Source of the DNA: Macrocybe gigantea
Taxonomy: Eukaryota > Basidiomycota > Agaricomycetes > Agaricales > Callistosporiaceae
Direction: 5' to 3'
Length of the DNA stretch: 64,000 nucleotides
NCBI GenBank assembly: GCA_011319805.1
Contig: SJRY01000300.1
Span: 36,015-100,014, forward strand
Part shown: piece by piece, positions 1-12,890 of the stretch
How the letters are laid out: each line of letters begins with the position of its first letter
How positions within the stretch are numbered: position 1 is the first letter of the stretch
Made by a program: the position numbers and the translations under genes
Notes under the pieces: model-generated
Database searches by the model: none
Seen by the model: only the letters and a program-made list of their open reading frames with translations
What the model was told of the DNA's origin: nothing

Positions 1-44
1 CTCATTTTTCGGCTCCCTCGCCTGTCCTCACGTTCGCCCTTCAG

Positions 45-160
45 ATTTGACTGTCGTACATCGGCAGATTGCTAACGTTGTGGGTGCCAACTCCCTTCAC
101 GTGTCCTCTCGGTTTCCTGACTTCCACACTCAAGCTCACAAATGGGGGTTCATTGGTTAG
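45..160 (+). CDS. 3' terminal exon of an unidentified gene (partial)
   Basis: A pyrimidine-rich stretch ending in TTCAG at 40-44 looks like an intron 3' end. From 47 an open frame of 37 codons runs to a TAG at 158-160 (ends HKWGFIG). Codon content looks coding (HRQIANVVGANSLHVSSRF), and the frame stops just before AT-rich, UTR-like DNA. The rest of the gene lies outside the window. I do not recognise the family. It could also be chance; confidence is low. Confidence 0.3.
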
Positions 161-436
161 TTCAAGCATCAGAGGTTCACCTTGGTAATACTGTATATAC
201 ACCTTTCTATATGGAGGTACAAGGAATGTGTGATTATATTTTTCGCACTATGGCAAAATTACAAACGGAGCGAGAGGGGAATAAAGGAATGTTGTAGCTA
301 TAGAGTTCATTAGAAAGGAATGTAGGTGAGCATAAGCGGATGAGTAAAAAAAGAAGAAAAAAAAAGACGGAGAGAATTGCGAAGACACAAGGCCCAAACT
401 CAAAGCAAGAGATAAAGGATCGATAAGTAATACACG

Positions 437-3400
437 CTACTGGTCGTTAACCAGTGCCGTCTTTGTTGACCGCCGGGAACCGAATCTTAGCTTCCCGTCT
501 TCTCCTCGGCCCCATCCGAAGATGCCTCCGCCGCCTCCTTCGTGAGAGTGTGCGCTGCCTGTCCGCGAGCGGAACGACCAAGCAGACGGAGACACGGGGC
601 GTATTGGTACACTCTCTTGACGAGCCGGCTCCAGATGCAGATTGTCGAGGGGCTGGAATTGGTCTGCATGGTGATGATGATGGTGGTGATGGTGATGGCC
701 CACGGTATGTCTGCCGTCGCAGCAAGCGCGGACGTTTTCTAGTCCCTCAAAGCCATCGTCAGACAGAGAATTATCATGCAGCTCAAAATCGAGTTCTTCG
801 TCATCGCGGTTCGCCACCTCCACAAACGACTTTGTGGGGCTGTATGGGCTTTCCGGCCCGTTCCATCGCAAATATTCAGCAGCAGGCGTCCCGGAGCGTT
901 TGCCGACCGATCCTCCGACAGACAGCTGAGAGCGGCTCCGCTGACCTCTTGGCGTAACGTTCCATGTGTCCGTGTTGCGAAGACTCCTGCCACTTCTCTG
1001 ACTTTGCGGACTGGAGCCGACATGCCGACGTTCATCATCGGTGAAGTCGCCGCCGGAGGCAGGACTCTGAGGCACGACGGTGGCGTTGCCGGGCGAAGTC
1101 ATGGTCGCAGCGGTCGGACGAGATAACAAGTATTTCAATGCCTGCATGGCAATCTTTAATATCAGTCGTATCATGAAAGGAATAAGCATACATTAAACCA
1201 AATGTCGTGTCGTTCTTTGGTTGGAGCAGTAATCTTCATCTCGCGCTGTGGTGTTGAAATAATAACACTATGTTGGTATAAACCGGGTGGCATGGGATTG
1301 GGATCTAGCACAGATCTAACACCTTCTATGTAGGCTAAAACAAAAGAGGGGAATTCAGGTAAGCTAAACAAGTGGTGAGGAAGACACATACCACTTTTGG
1401 CGCTCGACTCGGATACATTCGTGGACGTGGGGTCTGCGGAGCTCCAGTAAAGCGTCTTGGTATAAGGATGGACCCAGAAGAACCGCCTGTGACGCCTCTC
1501 TCCGTGCCCCTTGCCGATAGCCCGCCTGGTATACTTGTACAAGAATTCGCCGATCATGGTCTGGGTAATAGCATGTATGACAGCTGGATCCGTTGACGTT
1601 CCGGTGGCGCGAGGGGTGATGTCTGCCGTCTTGTTGGGGGTCGAAGGCTCTGGACCAATCGCATTGTGATACGGAACTTGTTCAGACGACATGGACGACC
1701 GAGGGGATGGCACGCTGCGTTCGGACACAAGGGATGTGGTAGAAAACTGTCTCCTCTCACGCACCACATTCAGAGATTGCAGATTGCCAGAAGATGCCAT
1801 GCTATGTGGACCGTGCAATGGAGTAGCAGATCTGAAGCTGCTGGTGGAAGGTGGTTGCCTGATTCCAGCAGAGGGAGAAGCTGGCATACTGGCACCATGG
1901 CGCAAGCTGTGCATCGCCTTTCCACCAGGGACGTTGAGGACTGATCCAAAAGTGGGCGTAGGCGTGGTCGCGCGCTGGACGAGCTCTGGCGGAGGCGGCG
2001 ACGATGGCCTCGGCGGAGGAATGTCGTACGATCCGGTCGAACTCGTGGGTACTCTCCTCTCGGGTATAAAGGACGGCGGCGGCATATTGGTCGGCGGGGG
2101 TAGACGGGGCGGAGGGGGAACAATCATTGTCGGCGGTTTGGACTTGTCCACAGCAGCAAGCAGGCCCGCGGCCGAAGACACGCGGGGACGCTCCTCGGTT
2201 GCAGACATGGCGGATTCGATAGACGGTCTCCTGTCTGAGGCCGCCGTACGCGTGCGCGAAAGATTGACGCCCGAGTCGCGAAGAACATTGGACGAGGGAG
2301 CTGAGATAGAAATGGGAGCTGAAAGAGCAGGGGACGCCGGACCCGGCCCGCTCGAGGTCGCGGATGGTGTCGACGGTGGTATAAATTGGAATTGTTGTCC
2401 TGAAGATCCGACCCTGTAGAGGCCGGGAGTCGAACCAGAAGGAAGAGTGAGAACCGGCATCGTCTGGACGGAAGTCGAAACCGTGATAGGCGCAGGAGGT
2501 GCGGGAGGTACGGGGGGCGGCGGAGGCAAAGGTGGGATCCATTCATCAGTCTGTATTGATATTTCACTAGTCTCAGATTTGGGCGGAGGAGGCGCGGGCA
2601 CCTCAACAACCTCTTTCACGACGACACGTTCGACAACGCGTTCGACGATGCGCTCGGGCTCAGGTTGGAAGTCAGCAGATACACCAACATCTTCGTATTC
2701 TTTAGCAGGAGGAGCCAGGGCCGCGTAATAGGACGAGGGGCGGTCTTGTTGGAGGCCGACAGAAGACGCGACTGAGGAATTGAGATGATGCGTAGAGGAC
2801 AACCTTGAAGCCTTGATACTCTCCCCATCGTCTTCGGACTCTGAGAAATCGTTGTCCGTCATCGTCAGAACCGAGTGGAAATCGTCTCGGGACTCCGTGC
2901 CAGAGGGCGAGAACATGGAAATGCTTTGACGAGCATCCTGGTAGTCGTCCATATCAGTCTCGGTCTCAGCACCCGTTTCCGTCTCGTCGCCATCCTCCTC
3001 CTCATAGTCCGACTCCGCTGCTTCAACCAAGAAGTCTCGGCGAGTGACGGTAGTATCTCCACTCGAGTGCCCAAAAGACACGTCGTGCTGCGTGATGGTG
3101 GTTCGACGGCTGACTTGCTCATCCCGGAATGATGGCAGGTCCGTCTGGATGCCCGCGCCGACAAGCGAGACAGATTGCGTCTGAATTTCCGTCTGAATCA
3201 GGATAGGGGCAGGAACAGGCTCGGTTCCGATATTGACGTTGACAAGAGCCGGGCGGACGGCAACTTCGACCTCAGATTGCGTTGCCATGTCTGCCTTCTC
3301 GACGACAATGACCGCCTCTGCCTCCGTTTGCATCGACTGCTCACTCGTGACAACTTCGGGTACAGGCTCGACCACTGGTTCTGCTTGCACGCCCATCTCT

Positions 3401-5712
3401 GCTGTCTCTACAGCAGTCATTGGTGCTGATTCCGGCACCTCATCAGTCTGGCAGCCAACCTCGAATGTCTCAACATCTTGATATACTTTTTCTTGTACAT
3501 CCTCCAGCAGTTCCCTGTTCTTGAGAGGCGAGCCTTCAATTCCAACACCGAGCTCGGCAGACAGCACACCTGGCGGGCCGACAAGCGACGGAGGCCGCGC
3601 TTCTTTGTATGGAACACCGCCTCTGGGCCTGCGACCGACGGAACGTCGTCCGTGCGCGGAGCCAAGGACGGACTGGCGCAGCGGACTGGTAGCATAGGAT
3701 GAGCCGTTCGATGGTACGCGGCGCAAAACATTAGCAAACGCAGGGTCCATGCCGTCGATGCTTGTGCGGTTGGAAGGTGGCTCCAAGGGGGAAGGTGAGC
3801 GCGAGATTTCTTCTTTGGCTTCTTCGTCTTCGACGTCTTGAGAATGGATTTTGGAGGCAAATGGGTCGTCCTCGTCTTCCTCAGCCTGGCTGAATTTGAT
3901 GGGTATCGGAGGAACGGGAGGTGGTTCGTCGTCATCCTGGTCATCGTCATCTGGGTATTCGGATCCCGGACTGTGCGCGGCCATGCCAAGTTTCTCGATG
4001 AGAGACATATTGGCTCTGCTGCTCCGTCCTCTACCAGCTCCTCCGCTGCGACCACCGACCTTGAACGGTGTCAAACGCCTGCGAGGCTTGGAAGCGGAAA
4101 CGCCCTCTGCTTCCTCTGCTTCCTCCACCTCCACAATGTCGAGCTCGTCGGCGGCGGCAGCTACAGGGGAAGCCTGCAAACGGCTCCGGTATTCCATCTT
4201 CAGTTGTTTCTCTCGCTGCAAGCTGCCTTTCAACGTGTTGATCTGTCGTTGGGCATGGGCAAGTCGCTGCTGCAGAGCCTCGATTTCATTGCTGGGATGA
4301 TTCGCGGCAAGGAAGGGCTGCTTCACAGGCGATGGTTCCGGAGAGTCGGCATAATCTGATCCCAATTCACCATCAAGACCGTTGAATATGGCAGAGGTAT
4401 CGAGCTTGCGTCTATTGGTGGATGCACCTCCAGTGAAGATGTCACTATCTTTGTCGTCGCCTCCAGCTGGGGTAACAATGAAATCGCTGCCAGCAGCACC
4501 ATTCGGAGTTAAAGGAGAACCGTAGCGAGGGAACCGTCTTGCGGCACGTGCCGCCTCTGCTTTCATAGCGTCGAGGGACTGTTGCAGATCAGACTTGTCG
4601 CGAGCAAGGCCGGCGGCGTGTTTGCGCGCGTGAGCGATGTCGGTCTCGTGCTTAGCCTTCATTTCCTCAATGACGTTTTGCAGACGCTCAGCTTCATTTT
4701 TGTGCTGATCACCGGCATCACGGGCAGCAGCGAGCTGTCTGGTCAAACGCTTTTGTTCAGATTCGAGTCTCTGATTGGACGCTTGGATATCGCCGAGTTG
4801 AGTTCGGAGCTCTTGCAGAGTGACTTCGAGATTCCAATTTTCTTCCTTGAACTTGTCTACATGAGGAAGGGCTCTATCGTTTGTTCGCTGCAAGAGGAAG
4901 TGAATCAAACGCACCAGCACTTTGTTCCTGTTGTCTAAGGGCAGTTCGAAGGTTCTCGACAGTCTTTTCCAGATCGTCCTTCTCCTCCTTCATGTCTTGG
5001 ATGGCCTTGTCACGTTCCCCGAGAAGGCTCTGTAGCCGGCGGACTTCGGTAAGAAGTCCACTCCCGATCTCAAAGGCAAACTCTGTTGTACATAAAATTT
5101 ATAAACGCATGATAGCTTTAGGATATTAATGACACTGACCGACATCGTCCGCACGGTGAGCAGCATTCTTTGCGCGCCTCGATTGGGCGGCCGAGGCGCC
5201 CACAGAAGTTTTAGACCGTTCAGGCTCCTCGCGCGGCAGTTCGGTGAATGTGACCGAAGGAGAAGGCGCCTTTCCATTAGCAAAGCGCTTTTTGGGCGCA
5301 AATGAAAGAACGGCGTTAGAGAGCCGCCGACGTGGAGGTCGGTATTAGTAAAAGTGGTTCGACGTACCTTTGACCCGCCAAACACGCTGGAGAGTTGAGC
5401 GTTTTCCGCATCCCAAGTAACAAGAGTGTCCGCAAGTTCTCGGTACTTTTCACGAGCTTGTGTGTCGATCTCGTCATCATCCGATTTATCTGCTTCGATC
5501 TCTTGCAGCTGCCTGATCCGCTCCTCCAACTCCATCTGCTGGGCTAGAACCCGCTGCCCCAGCGTTCCTGCTTGTTGAAGCTGCTTTTCCTTGCTGTCAA
5601 GGAGAGTCTGAAGATAAAACTTCATATCTCCTGCGGAAGAAAGAGGATTAGCGATAGTCGAAAAGTCGGACATTTGAGTGAGAATTGGCATGCCGTCCGA
5701 GGAAGACGCCAT
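437..5712 (-). CDS. num1: NUM1/ApsA/Mcp5-like cortical anchor protein (coiled coil plus C-terminal PH domain)
   Basis: Six exons: 5712-5368, 5287-5140, 5082-4915, 4856-1392, 1334-1192, 1141-437, giving 1657 residues with no frame break. The N-terminal part has the family signature around AAHRADDVEFAFEIG, which is assembled across an intron, followed by heptad-rich coiled coil (about residues 100-320). The middle is long, acidic, Ser/Pro-rich and low in complexity, with repeated QTD/TQ motifs near residues 550-650. A PH domain of the Mcp5 type covers about 1320-1432 (GEFLYKYTRR, RHRRFFWVHPYTKTLYW, then RHDIWFNALKYLLSRP across two introns). Known members bind membrane phosphoinositide through this PH domain and anchor dynein or mitochondria at the cell cortex, so a role in nuclear migration is likely. 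The tail after the PH domain is about 225 residues, Ser/Gly-rich, with a run of ten His. Confidence 0.88.
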
Positions 5713-6649
5713 GGCCTGCAGAAAGCAAGGCCTTCTGCGGGTTCATACAACCTGCCCACAAACCGAACAACGCGTTCAACTCCAGTTTTCCCACAGTCAC
5801 ATGCCATCTGCCTCCGTTTTCTTTTTGCGTCCGTCCAAACAGAGGCTTGAATTGAACGTCGACGAAAATCTCGACAGACGACACGGTAAGCCTGCGAGAC
5901 GACGACGTGCAGTGGCTACGCACAATTATGAAGGCATGATTTGCCTAGCATCTTCGACCTCCGACATATTGTTCCGCGGATGCAGATCATGAGCTATTTG
6001 ATTCCGGAATCTGCAATGCCTCTCAAAAGACATGCGTGCTCCATATTGACACCTAACACATGTCTGGGCACCGCTGGCTGGTCCGTCGTCCGCCGTGCTT
6101 ATCTCTCGCGGTAGCACCCGCTTCGCAGCTCCTGCTATTGCATGTGATGCTACCTTGTTTACCAGTGACTACGATGTATCTCTTCAGATCCAGCCCATCC
6201 GACCTGCCAAGTACAATGCCGCATGGTCGTTGTGACGACTTATCTCATACTTTACATGTGCGTGCCCCATCTACAGCGCCCACAAGCGGTGCAACGAGGT
6301 CAATCACGCTGATGCATCGACGTCAGCTTCGTTCTTCGACACATGGTCAATAACCGTATCTTCGGCTGATATTTCATTGTGATTGCTTTTAACATGCTCC
6401 GTCACTCGTATCCATCAAGTCCACCTTACAATTCCTTCAGCATGACGGGCTTCTCGTTGAATATATCGTATGGTCCGACCACAAGCCATGCGCACCTTGA
6501 TCAGATGTCAAGGCTACCGTCTTCTGATTCTTTATTCAATTCGATCAATTCTTCCACATCTTATCCGGAGCTATTGCAGTGAGCTCTGCTGCCTTCAAAT
6601 CGTTTACCGATTCGACTTCTTCGGCCAGGCCTATTCCATAGCTACGCAG
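5713..6649. other. intergenic region between num1-like gene and deuterolysin
   Basis: This holds the divergent upstream regions of the minus-strand num1-like gene and the plus-strand metalloprotease. Short open frames here show no family resemblance or splice continuity. I see no gene. Confidence 0.6.
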
Positions 6650-6656
6650 ATATATA
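6650..6656 (+). promoter_or_regulatory. TATA box of deuterolysin gene
   Basis: TATATAA lies about 75 bases upstream of the ATG at 6726, a normal distance for a well-expressed secreted fungal protein. Assigned by sequence and position only. Confidence 0.5.
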
Positions 6657-6725
6657 AGAAAGCGATCTTTTCAATGCCGAGCTTTCCAGGTGGTGACTCC
6701 TCGAGCCCTCTTCTGACCTAGTACT

Positions 6726-8103
6726 ATGTTTTCCAACGCCTTACATTCGACCTTGATCGCCCTTGTCGCGTCGGCCGTTGCGGTTTCCGGAAAATCTGCA
6801 CTCTCGCTCAAAGTGACAGGTGCCTTATTCTCAATACCATAATTCGTGCAATGTTGCCCATTGCCCCTTCACGCAGGACCGGAGACTGTCGCAGGCGTTG
6901 AAAACCTCAAGGTCACAGCGACCGTCACCAACACTGGCGACGAGACCCTGACCATCCTTAACGACCCGCTCAGCCCTTTGAGCAAGCTCCCGGCTCAGAC
7001 GTTCTCGGTCTTGAGTACTTCTGGAAGTGCACCTTCCTTCATCGGCATCAAAGCCAAGTATTCGCTGCAAGCCGCCATTGCTTCTGGCAAAGACGCCGTC
7101 ACCGTCTTGGCTCCCGGCCAGTCCATCGAAGTCGCACACGATCGTAAGTTTTTCACCTTCTCAAACGAATCGATCGTAGCATGGTTACGTTTTCTATCGC
7201 AGTTTCTCAGGCTTACAATTTTACATCCACTGGAGAGGGCGTGTACTCCTTCGAGGCGCGAAAACTGTTCTACATTGTCGATGCTGAAAAGCAGGCTGTC
7301 CCTATCTACGCTGACCATGCCGAGGCCCACACCGCGAAACTCGTAGGCAAGCTCGCCGCCGTCCGTCCCTTCGTCAAACGAGCCACCTACAATGGTTGCT
7401 CTTCGTCTCAGCAATCGTCCCTCGTATCTGCAGCATCTGCTGCGCAGAGCTACGCATCCGGCGCCTTGTCGTACGCCTTTGACTTGTTGCTTTCGTAGCC
7501 GTCCTCACACTCGCTTTACGTAGCTATGCCCAATCGCATACCTCTGCCACTACCCGCTACACGACCTGGTTCGGCACCTACACAACTTCCCGCCATAACA
7601 CCGTCGTCTCGCACTTCAGCGCCATCAGCAGCAACACTTTCTCCTCTTACGCCTATGACTGCACATGCACGGATTCCGGCACTTATGCTTACGTTTATCC
7701 GTCCAAGTAAGCCCACTCATCAAATCAGTCTCGAACTCTATCCTTATTCTGTCCTCTATCAGCTTCGGACAAGTCTATCTTTGTGGTAAGCTACTTCCTT
7801 TCTGCTGCCGCTGAGAGAAAGGTATAATAATTATTTCAGGCGCCTTCTGGAGCGCCCCGACCACGGGCACGGATTCTAAGGTATGCATTCGGTTCGCTGT
7901 GTCGTTGAACATGGTTCTGACTCAGAACGTAGGGCGGAACTTTGATCCATGAGTCGTCCCACTTCACGGTTAATGGCGGCACCGACGATTATGTCTATGG
8001 CCAATCAGGATGCAAATCGCTCGCGATCAGCAGCCCCGACCAGGCCGTTTTCAACGCCGACTCGCACGAATACTTCGCTGAGAACAACCCTGCCCTGTCC
8101 TAA
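6726..8103 (+). CDS. deuterolysin-family peptidyl-Lys metalloendopeptidase (M35, secreted)
   Basis: Starts with a signal peptide (MFSNALHSTLIALVASAVAV). A propeptide of about 170 residues follows and ends at a likely Kex2 site, FVKR before ATYNGCSSS. The mature part closely resembles the Grifola Lys-specific metalloendopeptidase type: RYTTWFGTY, YDCTCTDSGTYAYVYPS, VYLCGAFW, and the zinc site GGTLIHESSHF (HExxH) followed by GGTDDY, the aspzincin third-ligand motif. It ends SHEYFAENNPALS. At least five introns are needed; for example TC|GTACGC to TTACGTAG joins GALS to YAQSHT. All catalytic motifs are intact. It probably digests external protein on the carboxyl-peptide bond side of lysine. A TATA box lies upstream. 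Confidence 0.9.
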
Positions 8104-8228
8104 ATTTTACATCAGATTCTCATGCTTAAAACTGATGTGTATATACTCGAGGCAATACGATTGAAATCAAGAGAGTTTCCTACATTTCAACCCATCGAAA
8201 TTTCCGTGAGATAGCTTGCAACTTTGCG

Positions 8229-9733
8229 TTATAATTTGGCTCGTCCAGTCGCATCTCGTGCGACCTCCTCTTCACTCCATAAACTCCATACGAGACCTTT
8301 CTCGGGTCCAATGTCGCCTTTCACAATACTCTCATACGACTTCTTAACCTCGTCCGGCCCATGAACATGCTCGAATTTTACCCATCCATCGCAATCTGCC
8401 ATAAGTTCCTTCCATGCTTCATTCTGTCTTTTGAATATCTCGTCGGGTACCAGTTGACGCTTACGAACGTCGAGCCATTCGGGCATGAAGAAATGTTCCT
8501 GTGAAAACGATGAAGCATACTTCGCATCTGAGAACGGTGTCGAGGCAGAAGTTGCGTTCCATTCGAGAGCATTCGCCTCGGATGAGGGATGGATGTTAGT
8601 AAGACCGAGGGAAATCCAGGCTGCGAGGGACGAGGAGTCAAAGCAACGGGACATGAGGGCGTTTAGGCTTTCTTTCCCAGCAACGTCAACGTATATGGTT
8701 CTCTTCCCGGTCCTCAGAAGGCCCGGATTCGATTCAAAAGCCTCATAATCGACAACGCGGTGATAGAGACCGAGTCCTTCTGTGAATCGAACGTTCCTTT
8801 TTGACGTGAGCCCGGTGATTTGGACGTCAGAGAACGCTCCATGCTTCTTACTGCGCTTCCGGATGAGGTACGCGAGGCAAAATGCGGTTTTGGACGATGC
8901 AGAAGAAATGATGACGGATTTAGCACCGCCGCGGTATCCTGAATAGAAAAGCGAATCCTCGAACCAATATGCCGTCCAGAACAAAGGCCGATACAGCATA
9001 GTGAGGTCCTCCGCACGTTGGTTGGGCACATATTGAGGATCAGCAGCACAGCGAAGTATTTGATTATATGGTCGACGGTCTTGGAAGGTAAACTTCAGCG
9101 AGATTGAAATGAAGGTAAAAGTTTGGGCATTACCAGGCGGGAGGTCGGGGCGCAGTACGTAAAAGGCGTGCTTGTTCACGTCAGCTTTGGAAACAGGGAC
9201 CAGGAGATATCTTGTCGGTGCCAAGTAGCCATAAACTCGCTCTCCCGGCTTGATCCTGGGATGCCCAGAGGCAATGATGACGCCGAAGCCCCAGACCGGC
9301 ACGACGCCATGCGTTTTTGCTGAAATCGTTTCTGTCTCTGGCGCGGGATGAAAATCGAAATATCTATTCATTTCAACGAGTCCTTGAGTATCTACAGCGG
9401 ACATGGATGTGACGAACGCACGGCGAACCTAAAATGTGGATGCTCTCCGAGGGCCTGGTAAGTCACATTGTTAGTGGAGAAGCCGAAACGGTCGACTCTG
9501 ATTAGAACATGATATGGAGGGCAGTCGTTGGGTCTGGGCGTCTCGACTATCACTGGCTGGTCACGGTGTGGGTCCAAGTTTGACACTGAGACTCGGGGCA
9601 CACAGAGGGTGAGATTCTTCTCCATTGCGACCGAATCGAATTGTTGAGCCAGCTGGCGCGTATCTTCCAGCTGCCACCTGAGTTGGCTACGCTTAATCTT
9701 TGCAGAATGGCGCGGGGCATTAGCATCGACCAT
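8229..9733 (-). CDS. DUF2855 family protein
   Basis: Three exons: 9733-9429, 9363-9134, 9079-8229. Joining them gives the family landmarks TYQALGEHPHFRYFDFHP, VPVWGFGVI, ERVYGYLAPTRYLLVP, MLYRPLFWTAYWFED and VIISSASSKTAFCLAYLI. The last resembles a nucleotide-binding loop of medium-chain dehydrogenase-like proteins, but the zinc and catalytic residues of true MDRs are not evident. The family (PF11017) occurs in fungi and bacteria and has no established biochemical function. Total about 461 residues, a normal length. No signal peptide or membrane segment is seen. The frame is intact. It is convergent with the metalloprotease gene, 126 bases apart. Confidence 0.85.
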
Positions 9734-11717
9734 ATGTAATGTATTTGGCGCTATCCGGTATCAAGAGTTGCCGGTAGTTGTGCTGTTTTGGTGCCATAAC
9801 AACCCATCATGTTTTCTACCACCTCAAAGTTTTTGACAGGTTCAAGCAAGCATAATTTTTAAGAGGCAACGGAGAGAATCTCGTATAATTCAACGAGTAC
9901 GTAGAATCGCAGCACGGGACTGAAAGAAGAGACGTAATCTTTTCCGCAATAGTCATCTGCAAGCCATTGGATCACTTACATGACCAACAAATACATGCAT
10001 GGCGTAGTGATTGTTGATTTGGTGCCGTCAAGTTGCTGATCCCGACTCGAAGACCGAAAGTGAAGCGACAGCCATTACGCGTGTCGACGCCAACATTTGG
10101 CTCTAGCTAGCCATAAATTTGCACGCGTTGGATAAGGTGCCCAAAGCGCTGCGGGAGACTTGGAAGGATTGATGCTATGGCGGGCAAGGCGAGGACGTTA
10201 CACGGATTTCCTGTGTCCTACTGTTACTTGATCCCCTTGGACGCGCCCGAGTTATTACCGTGTATCGTAGAACGTTCCTTCCAATAAGTCAGCAACGAGG
10301 CTTTGGAAATTGCTGGCATCCTGTCACCAAGTCGAGTCCAGGTTTGCTGAAGCGCGGAACGCAAGTTGTAGCGATCTTCATGGCAACGGCGCAAAGTAGA
10401 TATCTAACTGTTTAGAGATACATCAGAGTGCACGTTTGCGTAGCTCCCCAGATGAGAGTCAGTCTAGCTCCGAGGCGCGCTGTCGGCAATGTGCGCGGCA
10501 ATTCGGATGTGCGAACGGATGGCCAAGTGTCGTCATTTCCTCATCACCAAACTGCCAAGTCAAAACTTCTGAGCATGGCTCGCATGCAATGCACTTTTGA
10601 CACGCGCTGATGGATTTCAAATTTCGCCTCAGAGTACACAAGGTCGATGACCGTGGGCTATACGGTGAAATGGCAGAGGCAGCGGATGGGGATAATTTTG
10701 ACAGACCAAATTTTGTAAGAAAGCTCTGCTTATCAGACCCATTTGCTGTATCTTTCCCTGCCTGACTGAGGCCTTTACAACTGCCACTGGCTCAGAACGT
10801 CAGGCCTTGACTGCCTTGGGATGTCCTTCGCCTTGCTGTCGTGCGATAGTCCGGGTGCTGCCAGTCAACGCGACTCGGACACCACCGGTTCTAAATATAA
10901 CATGGCCGAGGGTCCCCAGCATGTGCGGATATGCCTTTTGCTTGGGATGGTCAAATCTCCGTTGAAAAATCTCATACGTCCCCTTGATGCACTGTCAAAC
11001 AAACGGCATCAGCACGACGATGCCTCCTGGCCACGCTTTCAATATGTCTTGGAAAGGATCGACAATTGTAATGCACGTCAACGGACATGTGTACTTGTGC
11101 GCTTCTCGGATCATCAGACCATCTTGTTGGCATCGGGAGTGCATTTATTGTCATGTTTGCGTAAGAACTAATCCGTGATGTCGAAGGAGGTCAAAGGTAC
11201 GTTTGGTATCAGATCTTTGTCTCTCGTTTCATTCAATGAATTGTCTGTCATAGATAAGGCCTCCAAAGGCCATCCAACAACGCTTTCTGCAGTGGCACTA
11301 CTCCTGTTGATATAGCTTTCCATGGTGGAGCCGCGTTGGAGCTTGCGGAGGTGCCTCGGTAAATCTTGCTTTCGTCCAGTTGTCAACGGTAACTATTTCC
11401 TATTTTACAATGATTATGTTTTTCATCAAGTTCACATGGGTTTCTTGATAGTAATCTTCTTGAATCACTCTTCCTTCTGCAAGATAGAAAAGAATGACTA
11501 TCGGACCATTACAGTGGCTTTCGCTTATGCTTCTCGGCCCATTTCATTTGACAGAATGCTAGGCTAGCATGAGCACACAACCCGAAAAAAACGAAATCGT
11601 CTTGTTTAGGCCTTGAGCACAATGTGATTTCGTTCGGCAGAGTCATCTGAGAAACAAGTCTTCCTTACTGCCCATATGGTGTGGACGGACCATGCCCAGC
11701 TCAGCGTAGACTTGAAA
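9734..11717. other. gene-poor interval
   Basis: Nearly 2 kb without a recognisable gene. The longest open frame (10821-11171, +, 116 codons) has no signal, domain or convincing composition. The last part is the promoter of the GH25 gene. No repeat or transposon end was recognised. Confidence 0.5.
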
Positions 11718-11724
11718 TATAAAA
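11718..11724 (+). promoter_or_regulatory. TATA box of GH25 gene
   Basis: TATAAAA sits 55 bases upstream of the ATG at 11773. Assigned by sequence and spacing. Confidence 0.55.
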
Positions 11725-11772
11725 ACCCATTGAAGTGCGTCCGGTTTATCCAGATCCTTTGGATTTCCAGTC

Positions 11773-12890
11773 ATGAAGTTGTTCGCAGCCATCTCCCTTG
11801 TTCTCGCCGCTCTCGCCTATGCATCGCCGGTCCAGGTTGAGGAACGCGAGGTGGAGAAGCGTGCCAACCCTCTCGGCATTGATGTCTCAAGCTACCAGCC
11901 CAACATCAACTGGTCGACTGTGAAAGCCAATGGCATTTCCTTTGTCTACATCAAGGCAACAGAAGGAACTGGTCAGTAATTTCGACCATTCCCTGCCATC
12001 TAAGCTGAGAATCGTGATCGTTAACAGGTTACATCAGTCCGCAGTTCAGCCCCCAATATATCGGTGCGACCAACGTTGGATTGATTCGCGGAGGCTACCA
12101 CTTTGCACTCCCGGATCGCTCCTCTGGTGCTACTCAAGCAAACTACTTCTTGGCACACGGAGGCGGATGGAGCGCAGATGGTAAACGCGAACATTTTTTT
12201 CAAAATGTTATACATTCACTTCTTTTTTTTTTAATCAGGCATCACTCTCCCCGGTGCCCTCGATATCGAATGTGAGCGTCATTTTTCATCTCATCATACG
12301 TGTCCTGAACTGTGAATTAGACAACCCCTACGGAGCAACCTGCTATGGGTTGAGTGCTTCTGCCATGGTGTCCTGGATCCGTGACTTTTCCAACACGTAT
12401 TTTTCCAAGACTGGCCGGTGAGTTCCTTTGCATTTGACCCAACAATAGCAGAATTGAACGGATGTGATTTTGGCAGATACCCGAGTATGTCATATGTCGC
12501 AGATCGCGCGTATTGAAAGTGACTGATTTCTATCGTGCAGTTATCTACACGACTACTGATTGGTGGACCACCTGCACGGGCAACAACGGGTCATTCGGCT
12601 CGACCAACCCGCTCTGGATCGCCCGCTATGCTTCGAGCATCGGCACTTTACCATCGGGCTGGGCGTGAGTGCCGTTGTCTAATCCTTCATTCGCGTTGCT
12701 GACGCTGTTCTCATGACAGCTACACTACCTTCTGGCAATATGCTGACTCTGGTCCTAACCCCGGTGACCAAGATCTCTTCAACGGCGATGCTGCGGGTTT
12801 GAAACGGTAAGCCTTGCATTTCTCGTTACTCTCTCCGCGAGTGTAGATGGCTAATATGACCACGCTCCTAGTATGGCTCTTGGTTCCTAA
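11773..12890 (+). CDS. GH25 lysozyme (Chalaropsis-type N,O-diacetylmuramidase), secreted
   Basis: Signal peptide [19 protein letters not shown], short propeptide ending EVEKR (Kex2 site), then the mature start [17 protein letters not shown]. The GH25 fold is covered in order: [31 protein letters not shown], the DxE catalytic pair in [62 protein letters not shown] and a C-terminal [22 protein letters not shown]. Six or seven short introns are needed, each with GT-AG ends and consistent phase. About 230 residues, the usual length. The family hydrolyses the beta-1,4 bond of peptidoglycan, so the enzyme probably lyses bacteria outside the cell. No break seen. Confidence 0.9.

Noticed and set aside
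1691..2419. 242-codon open frame on + opposite the NUM1-like gene
   Set aside because: Antisense shadow of the low-complexity Pro/Ser-rich region; Gly-rich composition mirrors it and there is no independent domain.
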